A DNA stretch of 64,000 nt from Hoeflea sp. Lineage in GTDB: Bacteria > Pseudomonadota > Alphaproteobacteria > Rhizobiales > Rhizobiaceae. The stretch spans positions 302,750-366,749 of the forward strand of contig NZ_NVXQ01000003.1 of the NCBI RefSeq assembly GCF_002733955.1. Direction: 5' to 3'. Shown here piece after piece: positions 28,683 to 37,282 of the stretch; positions within the stretch are counted from its first letter, which is position 1, and each line of letters begins with the position of its first letter. The translations under genes were made by a program, and so were the position numbers. A model generated the notes under the pieces. It was not told where the DNA came from. It saw nothing but the letters and a program-made list of their open reading frames with translations, and did no database searches.

Positions 28683-28713
28683 AAAAAGGCCGGGCACCAG
28701 GGCCCGGCCTTTT
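28683..28713 (-). terminator. Rho-independent terminator after the phasin gene
   Basis: GGCCGGGC (28688-28695) pairs with GCCCGGCC (28702-28709). The AAAAA at 28683-28687 becomes TTTTT after the stem on the minus strand, 37 bp past the phasin stop. Confidence 0.85.
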
Positions 28714-28749
28714 CTCAATTCAATCCGTAACGGATCAGCCTGTAGGGGA

Positions 28750-29208
28750 TCAGGCAGCCTTGATTTCGCTCATCGCCTTTTCGGCAACTGCCTTGGTGGG
28801 CTTGGAAACATCTTCGGCAACCTTGCGGGCGGCTTCCTGCATGGTCTTGGCCTGGTCTGCCATCATTTCAGCCTGCTTGCGGAAGAAGCCGGTCTGAAGT
28901 TCGATCATCTGGGCGACCGACTTGACGCCAAGCAGGGCTTCCATGTGCGACAGCGAGTGCTCGACATTGCCGCGGGCGGCGTCGATTGCCTTGAGGCTCA
29001 GCTCAACGGTGCCGGCCTGTGCGGTTTCGAGTGTTGATTCCATCGCCTTGGTCGCGTCTTCTGCAACGGTCTTGGCCTTTGCATAGGCTTCCTTGGTCTG
29101 GTTGACCGACTTGTCAGCCATTTCACGATAGCCGTCGGTCATCTTGGAGACATCAAATGTCGGGAATTCAAATACGTCTGCGGATGCGATGGTCTTCTTG
29201 GTCGCCAT
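28750..29208 (-). CDS. Phasin family protein
   Basis: 152 residues from an ATG preceded by AAGGAGAAGTGAC. It is almost entirely amphipathic helix, with alternating charged and Ala/Val/Leu residues and short heptads (VEHSLSHMEALLGVKSVAQMIELQTGFFRKQAE), matching the phasin_2 family. Phasins coat polyhydroxyalkanoate granules and control their number and size. The promoter (separate entry) carries repeats at the -35. A C-terminal Lys/Ala tail resembles the surface of granule-associated proteins. Confidence 0.88.
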   Translation of the reverse strand: MATKKTIASADVFEFPTFDVSKMTDGYREMADKSVNQTKEAYAKAKTVAEDATKAMESTLETAQAGTVELSLKAIDAARGNVEHSLSHMEALLGVKSVAQMIELQTGFFRKQAEMMADQAKTMQEAARKVAEDVSKPTKAVAEKAMSEIKAA

Positions 29209-29267
29209 GTCACTTCTCCTTGAAGTTTCAGAGGGACCGCTCGTGGCCCCGTTTCGGTTTCGCGGAT

Positions 29268-29314
29268 TGTATAACACAGCTTATTGTGCAGCGCAACATA
29301 TTTGGTGCAACGCA
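29268..29314 (-). promoter_or_regulatory. Phasin promoter with TGCAnCGCA repeats
   Basis: On the minus strand TTGCGC (29291-29296) and TATACA (29268-29273) are spaced 17 bp. On the plus strand TGCAGCGCA (29287-29295) overlaps that -35 and TGCAACGCA (29306-29314) lies 19 bp away. Phasin genes are usually repressed by PhaR/AniA, which recognises TGC/GCA-rich sites, so these are candidate operators. Confidence 0.55.
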
Positions 29315-29390
29315 GCGCCCGTTAACCGTTTCAAGACAAATGATGGCGCCAGGAGCCGGGTTTGCTGGACCGTCGGCAGCTCGAAAGCTA

Positions 29391-29405
29391 TTAATAAAAC
29401 CTTAA
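29391..29405 (+). promoter_or_regulatory. CtrA box upstream of the PdhS-type kinase
   Basis: TTAA at 29391-29394 and TTAA at 29402-29405 are separated by exactly seven bases (TAAAACC), the full TTAA-N7-TTAA CtrA-binding site. It lies 47 bp before the kinase start. Confidence 0.6.
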
Positions 29406-29452
29406 TTCCCCCTCATGCAGGGGCTATTCTGGCCAAAACTGGATGACCACCT

Positions 29453-32400
29453 ATGCCGGCACACCATTATCCGTTCATCGAGCTTGCTGTTCACGCTGCC
29501 GTGCGCGACCATTTCGCCAAGGGCGATGCCGTTGCCGTGCTCAGCCGTGATCTGGGCGAGGTGCTGTGGGCCAATGGCGCTGCGGCGCAGCTGTTGGGCT
29601 TTTCCAACATCTATGACGTCCTGGACGAAGGCTTTGGTGGACAGCGCGCAACCCGGCGGCAGATCGAAAGCGCGGTCAGCGGCCTTGGCCGAACCGGCAA
29701 GCCGCAGAATTTCATGATGCGGGCGAACAGCGGGTTTTCGCGTTCAATGGCGTCTGCAACGCTTGAAGAATTTAGCCTGCCCGATGGTGCACAGGCCTTT
29801 TTGCTGACCAGCAGCCAGGCTGGCCAGGTGCTGGCGCCCGGCGCGCGGGCCCGAAAGATCATCGCAGGGTTTGAAGGCACTGGTACCCATGTCGCGGTTC
29901 TCGACAAGGATGGCCAGGTGCTCGCCGCTTCCAGCACCTTTGCCGACCTGGGCCTTGCCGGCAGCGATATCGACCGGATGGTGGCGGATGTCACCGGCGC
30001 CGCCGACCGCCTGGTCAAGCGGATGACGGCCTCGCCCATCGGCGCGATGCCGACAGCCATCGGCCGGCTGGCCGATGATCCGGCGCTGCATCTGCTGTTT
30101 GCCGTCGAACCCGCGCCGGTGGAGGACACAAACGAAGACGCCATAACGGCTCCAGCGACCGCCAACCCAATCGCCGCCGATGCCGGTACAGAAACAGAAC
30201 CGGAAGCCGCCTCCTCCGAGCCGGCGTCCGAGGTTTCGTCCGAGCCCGAACAAGAGGCTGAGACCGCGGATGGCTCGACCGGCGCAGATGCCTCCGTCGA
30301 GACCGCGGAGCCGGATGACAAGGCGCCCGAAACCGCGGTACCGGCGGATGCAGCGACCGACTCCCCGAAGCAGCCACGCCAGCCATTCTTTGACACGCGT
30401 CGGATCCGGGACGAACTCAATGCCCGGCTGGCCAAGGCCGAGCAGGAAAGCAAGCTGCCGACAGCTTTCGAGGAAGCCCGCGGTCTCGAGGTGCCGTCGT
30501 TGGAAGATGAGCCCCGCGAAGACATCGAGGATACGGCAGCCGACACCGACGCGCCTGCCGATGACGAGATGTCCACGGACGCGACCGACGACGAGGACCC
30601 CACTTCGGCGGACCATGTCATCGGCGAACTTGAGGACGATGCTTCCGAAGACACCACGGCCGAGGCCGCTGATCCGGACGACGTCACAACCGCTGAAGCC
30701 GAACCTGACAGCGAGCATTCTGCGCCTGCCGATGATGGCGACCTCAACATCGACGGCAACGAGCTGGCTGCCCCGCCGGCGGACGATGCCGCTACAGCCG
30801 ACGAGACCAGCGAGGAAACCGTTCCAGCCACTGCGCAAGATGCATCTGACGCTGATGATGACCATGCTGTCATGGACGAGGCTGCCATGGACGAGGCTGG
30901 CGTGGACGGTGTTGCCGGGGACGGAACCGTCGCAGAAGACGGTGGCGATGAAGCGTCTGCCGACACCCCGGCAGCTGCGGGACCGCAGTTCCGGTTTGAC
31001 CCGGACGGCAAGCCGGCGCGGTTTGTCTGGAAGATCAACAAGGACGGGGAATTCAGCGAAGTCTCGCCGGAATTCGCAGCCGCCGTCGGCCCGCATTCAG
31101 CCGACATCATCGGGCGCAAATTTCCGGATCTGGCGCGGGTGTTCAACCTCGATCCTGATCACGTCATCACCGATCTGCTCAACCGCCGCGACACCTGGTC
31201 GGGCAAGACGGTGTTCTGGCCGATCCAGGGCACCGATCTGGTCACGCCCGTGGATCTCGCCGCCTTGCCGACCTACACCCGCGATCGCCGCTTCGACGGC
31301 TTCCGCGGCTTTGGCATTGTCCGCACCGGTGAGTCCCGCAAGGACCCGGAAGCGCTGGGCCTTGCCCTGGTGCCCGGAAGCGTATCGCGATCGGTGGCCG
31401 AGGCGCATGAGTCCGACCTTCACCAGGAGACGCATGAGGAACTGAGCGAAAAGGCTGATCTGACCGGCCACGAAGACCTGCCGGTCGAGGACCAGGCAGA
31501 ACTCGAAATGCGCGATCTCGAGCGGGACATTGATGATCTTTCGCGGATGGACGGCGTTGACGCCGACCGCACCGGCGAAGAGAGCGGCCCGGATAACGCG
31601 GCAGAAGAGGCCGATGAGGCCGCGGATGCACAGGCGAGCGACAAGCCTGAAGCAGAGCTCACCGACCCGTTCAAGGGCGAGCGCCCCGCGATCCGGCTGG
31701 TCGAAACACCGATGCGGCGCGACAGCGACAAGATCATTGATCTGGAAGCGCGCCGTCCCCGCCTTGCCAAGGAGCCGCTTTCACCTGGTGAACAGGCCGC
31801 GTTCCGGGAAATCGGCGTGCGGCTGAGCAATCCGCCGGAGCCTGAGCCCGGTGACACGGCCGAGACCCCGGATCGCCAGGACGCAAAATCCGAATCCGCA
31901 GCTCCGGCTCATCCACAGGAAACGCCGAGCTTCGGCAAGCGTCAGGCTCTGGAAAACGACGAACAGCCGGAGAACCCGGCCGAGGCCGACGAAGCCGACA
32001 GCCGAACCGGCGATGATGCGGCAGAAGACGCCGCAGAGGCGACGGTTACGACAGCAGAAGAGACCGAAACCCCGACCGCGGACCTGCGCGCCGAAACGCT
32101 CCCCCCGGCTGATACCGAAGAAGAGGGGATCAGCAGCGAGGATGCCGGGAGCGTTGAGACCGGGCATGCGGACACCGGAAGTGAAGAGCCCGCCGCGCTG
32201 CCATCGGCCTTTGCGCTGCCCGCGCGGCAGGGCATGCCCGCCGGCCTGGACACCGGCATCATCGACGCAATTCCCGCGGCCCTGCTGGTCCATGCGGGCG
32301 ATGAGCTCATCCACGCCAATGCCGACTTCTTCGAGCTGACGGGCTATGCGACGCTCGAGGAACTTGCCGAGTGCGGTGGGCTTGATCACCTGCTCGAACG

Positions 32401-33769
32401 TCCGGACGAGAATGACGATGCCAGTGATGGCGGTCTGTGCGTCCGGCGTGGTGACGGCACCAGGCGCGAAATCACGGCACGGCTGCGGTCGGTCAACTGG
32501 GGCGACGGACAGGCCCTGTTGCTGGCGCTGTCGCCGCGTGAAAGCACCATTGCCCCGGTCGCCGAAGCCGCGACCGTGATCGCGCTGGCTGAAACGATCG
32601 AAGAAGACGAACCAGAAGCCGAAACAGATGCCTTGGCTCGGGACAACGCGCTGGCGATCGAGGCGCAGGAGTTGCGCTCGATCCTGGAAACCGCCACTGA
32701 CGGCGTAGTGATCCTGAACAATGACGGCACCATCCGCTCGATGAACGGCTCGGCCTGCGCGCTGTTCAACTATGATGACAACGAGACCCGCGACCAGCCT
32801 TTCGCCATGCTGTTTGCGCATGAAAGCCAGCGCGCGGTGATGGATTATGTCGCCGGACTTGCCGATCACGGGGTGTCGAGCGTGCTCAATGACGGCCGCG
32901 AAGTGATCGGGCGCGAAGCTTCGGGCGGGTTCCTGCCGCTGTTCATGACCATCGGGCGGCTGACCGGCTCGAACGGCTATTGCGCGGTGTTGCGCGACAT
33001 CACCAACTGGAAGCGCACCGAAGAAGAGCTGCGCAACGCCAAGCGCGCGGCGGAAACCGCCAATTCGCACAAGTCCGATTTCCTGGCCCGGGTGAGCCAC
33101 GAAATCCGCACCCCGCTCAACGCGATCATCGGGTTTTCCGAGATGATGGTGGAAGAGCGTTTCGGCCCGATCGGCAGCCCGCGCTATCTCGAATATGCCC
33201 ATGACATCGGCAATTCCGGCAAGCATGTGCTCGACATCGTCAACGACCTGCTCGACATTTCCAAGATCGAAGCCGGTCAGGTCAGCATGGAGTTTGTCTC
33301 GGTCTCATTGAACGACCACCTGGCCGAAAGCGTGGCGTTGCTGCAGCCGATGGCCAACAGCCAGCGGGTGATCATCCGCACCAGCCTGTCGGCCAGTGTG
33401 CCGGAAGTCGTCGCCGACCAGCGCTCGATCAAGCAGATTGCGCTCAACCTGTTGTCCAACGCGATTCGATACACGCCGTCGGGCGGCCAGATCGTAGTGT
33501 CGACATCCTACGAGCCATCGGGCAACGTGGTCATCCGCATCCGCGACACGGGTATCGGCATGAACCGCAAGGAGCTCGAGCAGGCGATGAAGCCCTTCGG
33601 CCAGGTCGGCACCGGCCCGCGGCAGCGTGGCGACGGCACCGGGCTCGGCCTGCCATTGACGAAAGCCATGGTCGAGGCCAACCGGGCGCAGTTCGACATC
33701 GTCTCGGCTCCGGGCGAAGGCACGCTCGTCTCCATCGCCTTCCCGCCGCAGCGGGTGCTGGCTGATTGA
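29453..33769 (+). CDS. PdhS/CbrA-type cell-cycle PAS histidine kinase
   Basis: 1,438 residues with no clear membrane helix. An N-terminal PAS-like region (about 1-220) is followed by an acidic low-complexity linker (about 225-515), a PAS domain (about 520-640), a second acidic linker to about 930, and two more PAS domains (about 945-1035 and 1065-1185). The HisKA domain follows with H1216 in VSHEIRTPLNAIIGFSEMM, then the ATPase (N box near 1332, DTGIGM near 1364, GDGTGLGLPL near 1390). The PLNAIIGFSEMM and FGPIGSPRYLEYAHDI signatures place it in the DivJ/PleC/PdhS family that acts on DivK and CtrA. Which member is inference. Confidence 0.85.
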   Translation: MPAHHYPFIELAVHAAVRDHFAKGDAVAVLSRDLGEVLWANGAAAQLLGFSNIYDVLDEGFGGQRATRRQIESAVSGLGRTGKPQNFMMRANSGFSRSMASATLEEFSLPDGAQAFLLTSSQAGQVLAPGARARKIIAGFEGTGTHVAVLDKDGQVLAASSTFADLGLAGSDIDRMVADVTGAADRLVKRMTASPIGAMPTAIGRLADDPALHLLFAVEPAPVEDTNEDAITAPATANPIAADAGTETEPEAASSEPASEVSSEPEQEAETADGSTGADASVETAEPDDKAPETAVPADAATDSPKQPRQPFFDTRRIRDELNARLAKAEQESKLPTAFEEARGLEVPSLEDEPREDIEDTAADTDAPADDEMSTDATDDEDPTSADHVIGELEDDASEDTTAEAADPDDVTTAEAEPDSEHSAPADDGDLNIDGNELAAPPADDAATADETSEETVPATAQDASDADDDHAVMDEAAMDEAGVDGVAGDGTVAEDGGDEASADTPAAAGPQFRFDPDGKPARFVWKINKDGEFSEVSPEFAAAVGPHSADIIGRKFPDLARVFNLDPDHVITDLLNRRDTWSGKTVFWPIQGTDLVTPVDLAALPTYTRDRRFDGFRGFGIVRTGESRKDPEALGLALVPGSVSRSVAEAHESDLHQETHEELSEKADLTGHEDLPVEDQAELEMRDLERDIDDLSRMDGVDADRTGEESGPDNAAEEADEAADAQASDKPEAELTDPFKGERPAIRLVETPMRRDSDKIIDLEARRPRLAKEPLSPGEQAAFREIGVRLSNPPEPEPGDTAETPDRQDAKSESAAPAHPQETPSFGKRQALENDEQPENPAEADEADSRTGDDAAEDAAEATVTTAEETETPTADLRAETLPPADTEEEGISSEDAGSVETGHADTGSEEPAALPSAFALPARQGMPAGLDTGIIDAIPAALLVHAGDELIHANADFFELTGYATLEELAECGGLDHLLERPDENDDASDGGLCVRRGDGTRREITARLRSVNWGDGQALLLALSPRESTIAPVAEAATVIALAETIEEDEPEAETDALARDNALAIEAQELRSILETATDGVVILNNDGTIRSMNGSACALFNYDDNETRDQPFAMLFAHESQRAVMDYVAGLADHGVSSVLNDGREVIGREASGGFLPLFMTIGRLTGSNGYCAVLRDITNWKRTEEELRNAKRAAETANSHKSDFLARVSHEIRTPLNAIIGFSEMMVEERFGPIGSPRYLEYAHDIGNSGKHVLDIVNDLLDISKIEAGQVSMEFVSVSLNDHLAESVALLQPMANSQRVIIRTSLSASVPEVVADQRSIKQIALNLLSNAIRYTPSGGQIVVSTSYEPSGNVVIRIRDTGIGMNRKELEQAMKPFGQVGTGPRQRGDGTGLGLPLTKAMVEANRAQFDIVSAPGEGTLVSIAFPPQRVLAD

Positions 33770-34164
33770 GACAAGGCTTCCCTGGTATCGTCTGGGAGTG
33801 TCTTCGACCGGTAGAACCCAAAAAGACGGGGACCTTGTCGGGTCCCCGTTTGTAGTTCTGCATCAGTGCTAACCAACACCTGAAACGGCTTTTGGGGCCA
33901 CCCAAGGTTGATTGCACTTTCGCGTATAAACCCTTGCCGGGTCCTTTCCCGCTTAATTAAGACTTTACTGAATCAACCCGCATCACCGGAAGTGGTTAAG
34001 ATTTCGGGTAAGGTTTTGTTAACCATGACAGAGTGGGGCGAATGGGCGATAGTGGCCTGGGACCGGAGACCGTGTTGCGGCGACCGGCCACTATACGCGG
34101 GAAGCGGACATGTGTTGCGCATCGCGTGACTTCAAGGCCCAGAGGGGCTTGCCAAAGGGCGGCG
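33770..34164. other. Intergenic region after the kinase gene
   Basis: This 395-bp stretch holds a terminator near its left end (see entry). Further on, GGTTAA at 33994-33999 and TTAACC at 34019-34024 are inverted with a 19-base centre, in AT-rich DNA. I see no gene. Confidence 0.4.
33826..33851. terminator. Terminator after the PdhS-type kinase
   Basis: ACGGGGACC (33826-33834) pairs with GGTCCCCGT (33841-33849) around TTGTCG. A short T-run follows on the plus strand and the AAAA on its left gives a stronger one on the minus strand, so it can work both ways. Confidence 0.75.
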
Positions 34165-34746
34165 TCAGATCGATCCGAGGTAATACCCGATGGCCTCCGC
34201 CAATTCGGTTTCCTCATAGCCGAAATGGGAGCGTACGACCTCTTCCAGTTTTCGGAAGGTGTTGCCAGCTGCAACGAAATTTGCCTCCGAGGGGGATGCC
34301 GCCAATGCGTCTGCCGCACGACTCAGCCGGATGATCAACTCATGGACGACCTCGTGCTCCGCCTTCAGCTTCGCCACAACCTCGCGAAACCGGCCGCCAC
34401 CCGCTGCCTCGATACGGGGGAACATGTCGGCGCTTTCAATGTCATGGTGAAACTTGAGCACCTGGCATTCACGGCCACAAAGCGACCCGAACGCCCGAAA
34501 ATTCTCAGCCATATCGAGTGAAAGCACGAGCTGCTTCAGTTGCTCAGGCGGAGCGTCCCGCGCTTCGATCCTGGCAAGGACCGCGCCGATCTGTCCCATT
34601 TCTCTGAGATAATGGCGGTGGATAGCGGCCAGTTGCCCGCCTTGGCGACGGTGTATGTCTGTTGCCTCGGGCACCGGCGGGGCTTTGGGTCGCGCAGCCT
34701 CATCAAGGTTCAGTTCATCCAGCGGTTGAGTCGAAAGATCAGTCAT
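34165..34746 (-). CDS. Hemerythrin (HHE) domain protein
   Basis: 193 residues. The di-iron ligands are recognisable in HRHYLREM, FHHDIESADMFP, AEHEVVHELI and SHFGYEETEL, the order expected for a four-helix HHE bundle; the first 40 residues are a polar Pro-rich lead. Such proteins bind O2, NO or iron and can serve in sensing or repair of iron-sulfur damage. It is divergent from the thiamine operon and monocistronic. No fusion domain hints at a partner. Confidence 0.85.
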   Translation of the reverse strand: MTDLSTQPLDELNLDEAARPKAPPVPEATDIHRRQGGQLAAIHRHYLREMGQIGAVLARIEARDAPPEQLKQLVLSLDMAENFRAFGSLCGRECQVLKFHHDIESADMFPRIEAAGGGRFREVVAKLKAEHEVVHELIIRLSRAADALAASPSEANFVAAGNTFRKLEEVVRSHFGYEETELAEAIGYYLGSI

Positions 34747-34929
34747 GCAGCATATATTGGCCTGCTACGGACCAAGTCAACGACGTCCGCAAAGGGGTCG
34801 AAATCGCCGATCCTTCGCGCTCCCGAAATAGCCAACGCCTCCTGCCCTACCGCCAGGCTCGGCTGCATGTTTTTGTCGGTTGCTGCCGGCAAGGGCACCG
34901 GTTGACGATCCAATCGCGCTCGCCTATCA

Positions 34930-35006
34930 GTAAGGCACCGGGGGCGCCTTACGGCTGAGAAGTACCCTTTGAACCTGAACCAGATAATGCTGGCGGAGGG
35001 AGGGTA
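34930..35006 (+). ncRNA. TPP riboswitch (THI box)
   Basis: The core CTGAGA at 34955-34960, TGAACCTGA (34970-34978), ATAATGCTGGCG and the closing AGGGAGGGT (about 34997-35005) match the thiamine pyrophosphate aptamer. A GGGGGCGCC stretch gives the upper P2/P3 pairing. The thiM start lies about 55 bp downstream; TPP should lower translation or transcription of the salvage operon. Confidence 0.93.
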
Positions 35007-35057
35007 AACGTCGCGGGATTCGCGGTCTTCCTTTCTTCGCTGGCCGGAGAAAAGACC

Positions 35058-35843
35058 GTGACAACAGACCAGATCCTCGCCGCCCTCCAGTCCCAGAAGC
35101 CGCTGGTGCATTGCATCACCAACTATGTGGCGATGAACATTGCCGCCAATGTGGTGCTCGCCGCCGGCGCCTCGCCGGCGATGGTGCATGCCGAGGACGA
35201 GGTTGCCGATTTCGCGCCAATCGCAGGTGCGCTGACCATCAATATCGGCACTCTGTCGCCCAACTGGGTGTCGGCGATGCAGAAGGCCGCGGATGCGGCC
35301 AAGGCGGCCGGCAAGCCCTGGGTTCTGGACCCGGTGGCCCATTTCGCCACGCCCTATCGCGGCGAGGTGGTGCAGGACCTGATCGCGCGCGGACCGGCGA
35401 TCATCCGCGGCAATGCGTCGGAAATCATGGCGCTGCGCGGCGCGGCCACCGCTGGCAAGGGCGTCGACAGCGGCGACAGCGTGGCTGACGCCGAAGCGGC
35501 CGCCACCGCTTTGGCCAAGGCGCAGGGCTGCGTCGTCGCGGTCACCGGCGAAGTCGATTTCGCCACCGACGGGTCCCGTTCGGCGCGCATCTCCGGCGGT
35601 TCGGAAATCATGCCGATGATCACCGCAATGGGCTGTTCGCTCACCGCGCTGATGGGTGGCTTCGCCGCCGTGGCGCCGCCGCTTGAAGCCGCCGTGGCAG
35701 CCCTTTCCCTGTTTGCCGAGGCCGGCAACCGGGCAGCCCGGACAGCCGGCGGCCCGGGCAGTTTCCAGGTCGCGTTTCTCGATGCACTGTCGCAGATCAG
35801 GCCCGAAGACCTTGCCGATGATGCAGGCGTGCAGTGGCTTTGA
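35058..35843 (+). CDS. thiM: Hydroxyethylthiazole kinase
   Basis: 261 residues from a GTG with a GGAGAAAAGACC ribosome site. ThiM phosphorylates the thiazole alcohol (HET) salvaged from broken thiamine. The N-terminal VHCITNYVAMNIAANVVLAAGASPAM is the signature of the family. It is first after the TPP riboswitch and overlaps thiE by ten bases. No thiC or thiG gene is visible, so the operon salvages rather than makes the two halves de novo. Confidence 0.93.
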   Translation: MTTDQILAALQSQKPLVHCITNYVAMNIAANVVLAAGASPAMVHAEDEVADFAPIAGALTINIGTLSPNWVSAMQKAADAAKAAGKPWVLDPVAHFATPYRGEVVQDLIARGPAIIRGNASEIMALRGAATAGKGVDSGDSVADAEAAATALAKAQGCVVAVTGEVDFATDGSRSARISGGSEIMPMITAMGCSLTALMGGFAAVAPPLEAAVAALSLFAEAGNRAARTAGGPGSFQVAFLDALSQIRPEDLADDAGVQWL

Positions 35844-36475
35844 GACGCGAAGCGCTGAGGCTCTACCTGGTCACGGACCCGGTTTTATGCGCCGGTCTCG
35901 GCGTGGTCGAGACCGTGCGCCGCGCCGTTGCGGGCGGCGTCAGCATGGTACAGCTGCGCGACAAGCAGGCGACCACGGAAGAGCGGGTGGTGCTGGCGCG
36001 GGAGCTGATGCAAGTGCTCGAAGGCACCGGCGTTCCGCTGATCATCAATGACGATGTGGAGGCCGCGCTCGCCGCGGGTGCTGACGGCGCGCATATCGGC
36101 CAGAGCGATGGCTCGCCGGAGCGGGCGCGGGCCCTGCTGGGGCCGGGCCGGATCCTCGGACTGTCCTGCGAAACGGCGGACCGGGTGGCAGCCACCAAAG
36201 GTTTGGACGTGGATTATCTCGGTCTGGGGCCGGTGTTTGCCACCGGCACCAAGGCCGACCACGAGCAGCCCACCGGGCTTGCCGGCCTGGCCGCGCTGGT
36301 GGCCGCAACGGATCTGCCGACGGTGGCGATCGGCGGGTTGAAGGCGAACCACGTGAATGAGGTGCTGGCAACTGGCGCGGATGGGCTCTGCGTGGTCTCG
36401 GCGATCTGCGGCCAGGCTGACCCGCAAATAGCTGCCGCAACCTTCTACTCCAGCAACAAGGGAGGTTCGAAATGA
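35834..36475 (+). CDS. thiE: Thiamine-phosphate synthase
   Basis: 213 residues from a GTG. ThiE joins HMP-PP and HET-P to form thiamine phosphate. The TIM-barrel motifs MVQLRDKQ, IINDDVEAALAAGADGAHIGQ and DYLGLGPVFATGTKAD are intact. The stop overlaps the thiD start (ATGA) and the start lies inside the end of thiM, consistent with tight coupling. Confidence 0.94.
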   Translation: MALRREALRLYLVTDPVLCAGLGVVETVRRAVAGGVSMVQLRDKQATTEERVVLARELMQVLEGTGVPLIINDDVEAALAAGADGAHIGQSDGSPERARALLGPGRILGLSCETADRVAATKGLDVDYLGLGPVFATGTKADHEQPTGLAGLAALVAATDLPTVAIGGLKANHVNEVLATGADGLCVVSAICGQADPQIAAATFYSSNKGGSK

Positions 36476-37272
36476 TCCGCAATGTGCTCTCCATCGCCGG
36501 GTCGGACCCTTCCGGCGGCGCCGGTATCCAGGCCGACATCAAGGCGATCTCGGCCAATGGCGCCTATGCGATGGCGGCGCTTACCGCGCTCACCGCCCAG
36601 AACACGCGAGGCGTCAGCGGCGTGCATCTGGTTCCGCCGGCGTTTGTCAGCGCGCAGATCGACGCCGTGTTTGCCGATATCCGCGTCGACGCGATCAAGG
36701 TCGGCATGATTGCCACTGCGGAGATCGCCGAGGCGGTGGCCAATGCCTTGCGCAAGCACCCAGCGGTGCCCGTCGTGCTCGACCCGGTGATGATCGCCAA
36801 GGGCGGTGCGCCGTTGCTGGCCGACGATGCCATCGCCACCGTGCGGGAGGCGTTGCTGCCGCTGGCCACGATTGTAACCCCGAACCTGCCGGAAGCGGCG
36901 CATCTGCTCAGCCTGCCGATGGCCAAAACGCGCGCTGACATGGCCACCCAGGCGAGGGCCTTGCGAGATTTGGGCCCCAGCGCCGTACTCTTGAAAGGCG
37001 GCCATCTGGAGGGTGCCGAAAGCCCGGATGTTCTGGTCACCAGCGAGGGCGAACACTGGTTCGAGGCGCCGCGCACCGCGACGAAAAACACCCACGGCAC
37101 CGGCTGCACCCTGTCGGCAGCACTCGCCGCACACATCGCCCAGGGCCTGTCCCTGCCCGACGCTGTGACCGCTGCCAAGGCCTATGTCGCCGGCGCCATT
37201 GCCCAGGCGGACGCGCTCAGCGTCGGCACAGGCCACGGCCCGACCCATCATTTTGCACATCTCTACAAGTAG
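36472..37272 (+). CDS. thiD: Hydroxymethylpyrimidine (phosphate) kinase
   Basis: 266 residues. ThiD phosphorylates HMP and HMP-P. The N-terminus IAGSDPSGGAGIQADIK and the C-terminal anion-hole motif NTHGTGCTLSAALA are diagnostic. It couples the pyrimidine imported by the ThiXYZ transporter downstream to ThiE upstream. It follows thiE with a four-base overlap and ends 10 bp before thiY. Confidence 0.95.
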   Translation: MIRNVLSIAGSDPSGGAGIQADIKAISANGAYAMAALTALTAQNTRGVSGVHLVPPAFVSAQIDAVFADIRVDAIKVGMIATAEIAEAVANALRKHPAVPVVLDPVMIAKGGAPLLADDAIATVREALLPLATIVTPNLPEAAHLLSLPMAKTRADMATQARALRDLGPSAVLLKGGHLEGAESPDVLVTSEGEHWFEAPRTATKNTHGTGCTLSAALAAHIAQGLSLPDAVTAAKAYVAGAIAQADALSVGTGHGPTHHFAHLYK

Positions 37273-37282
37273 GAAATACCCC

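Noticed and set aside
29611..31146. Long open frames opposite the kinase gene
   Set aside because: They are complements of the acidic linkers; the Ser/Ala/Val-rich composition is typical of such shadows, and they lack a start site and motifs.
34743..35342. Minus-strand frame across the TPP riboswitch
   Set aside because: It overlaps both a clear riboswitch and thiM, and has no recognisable motif.
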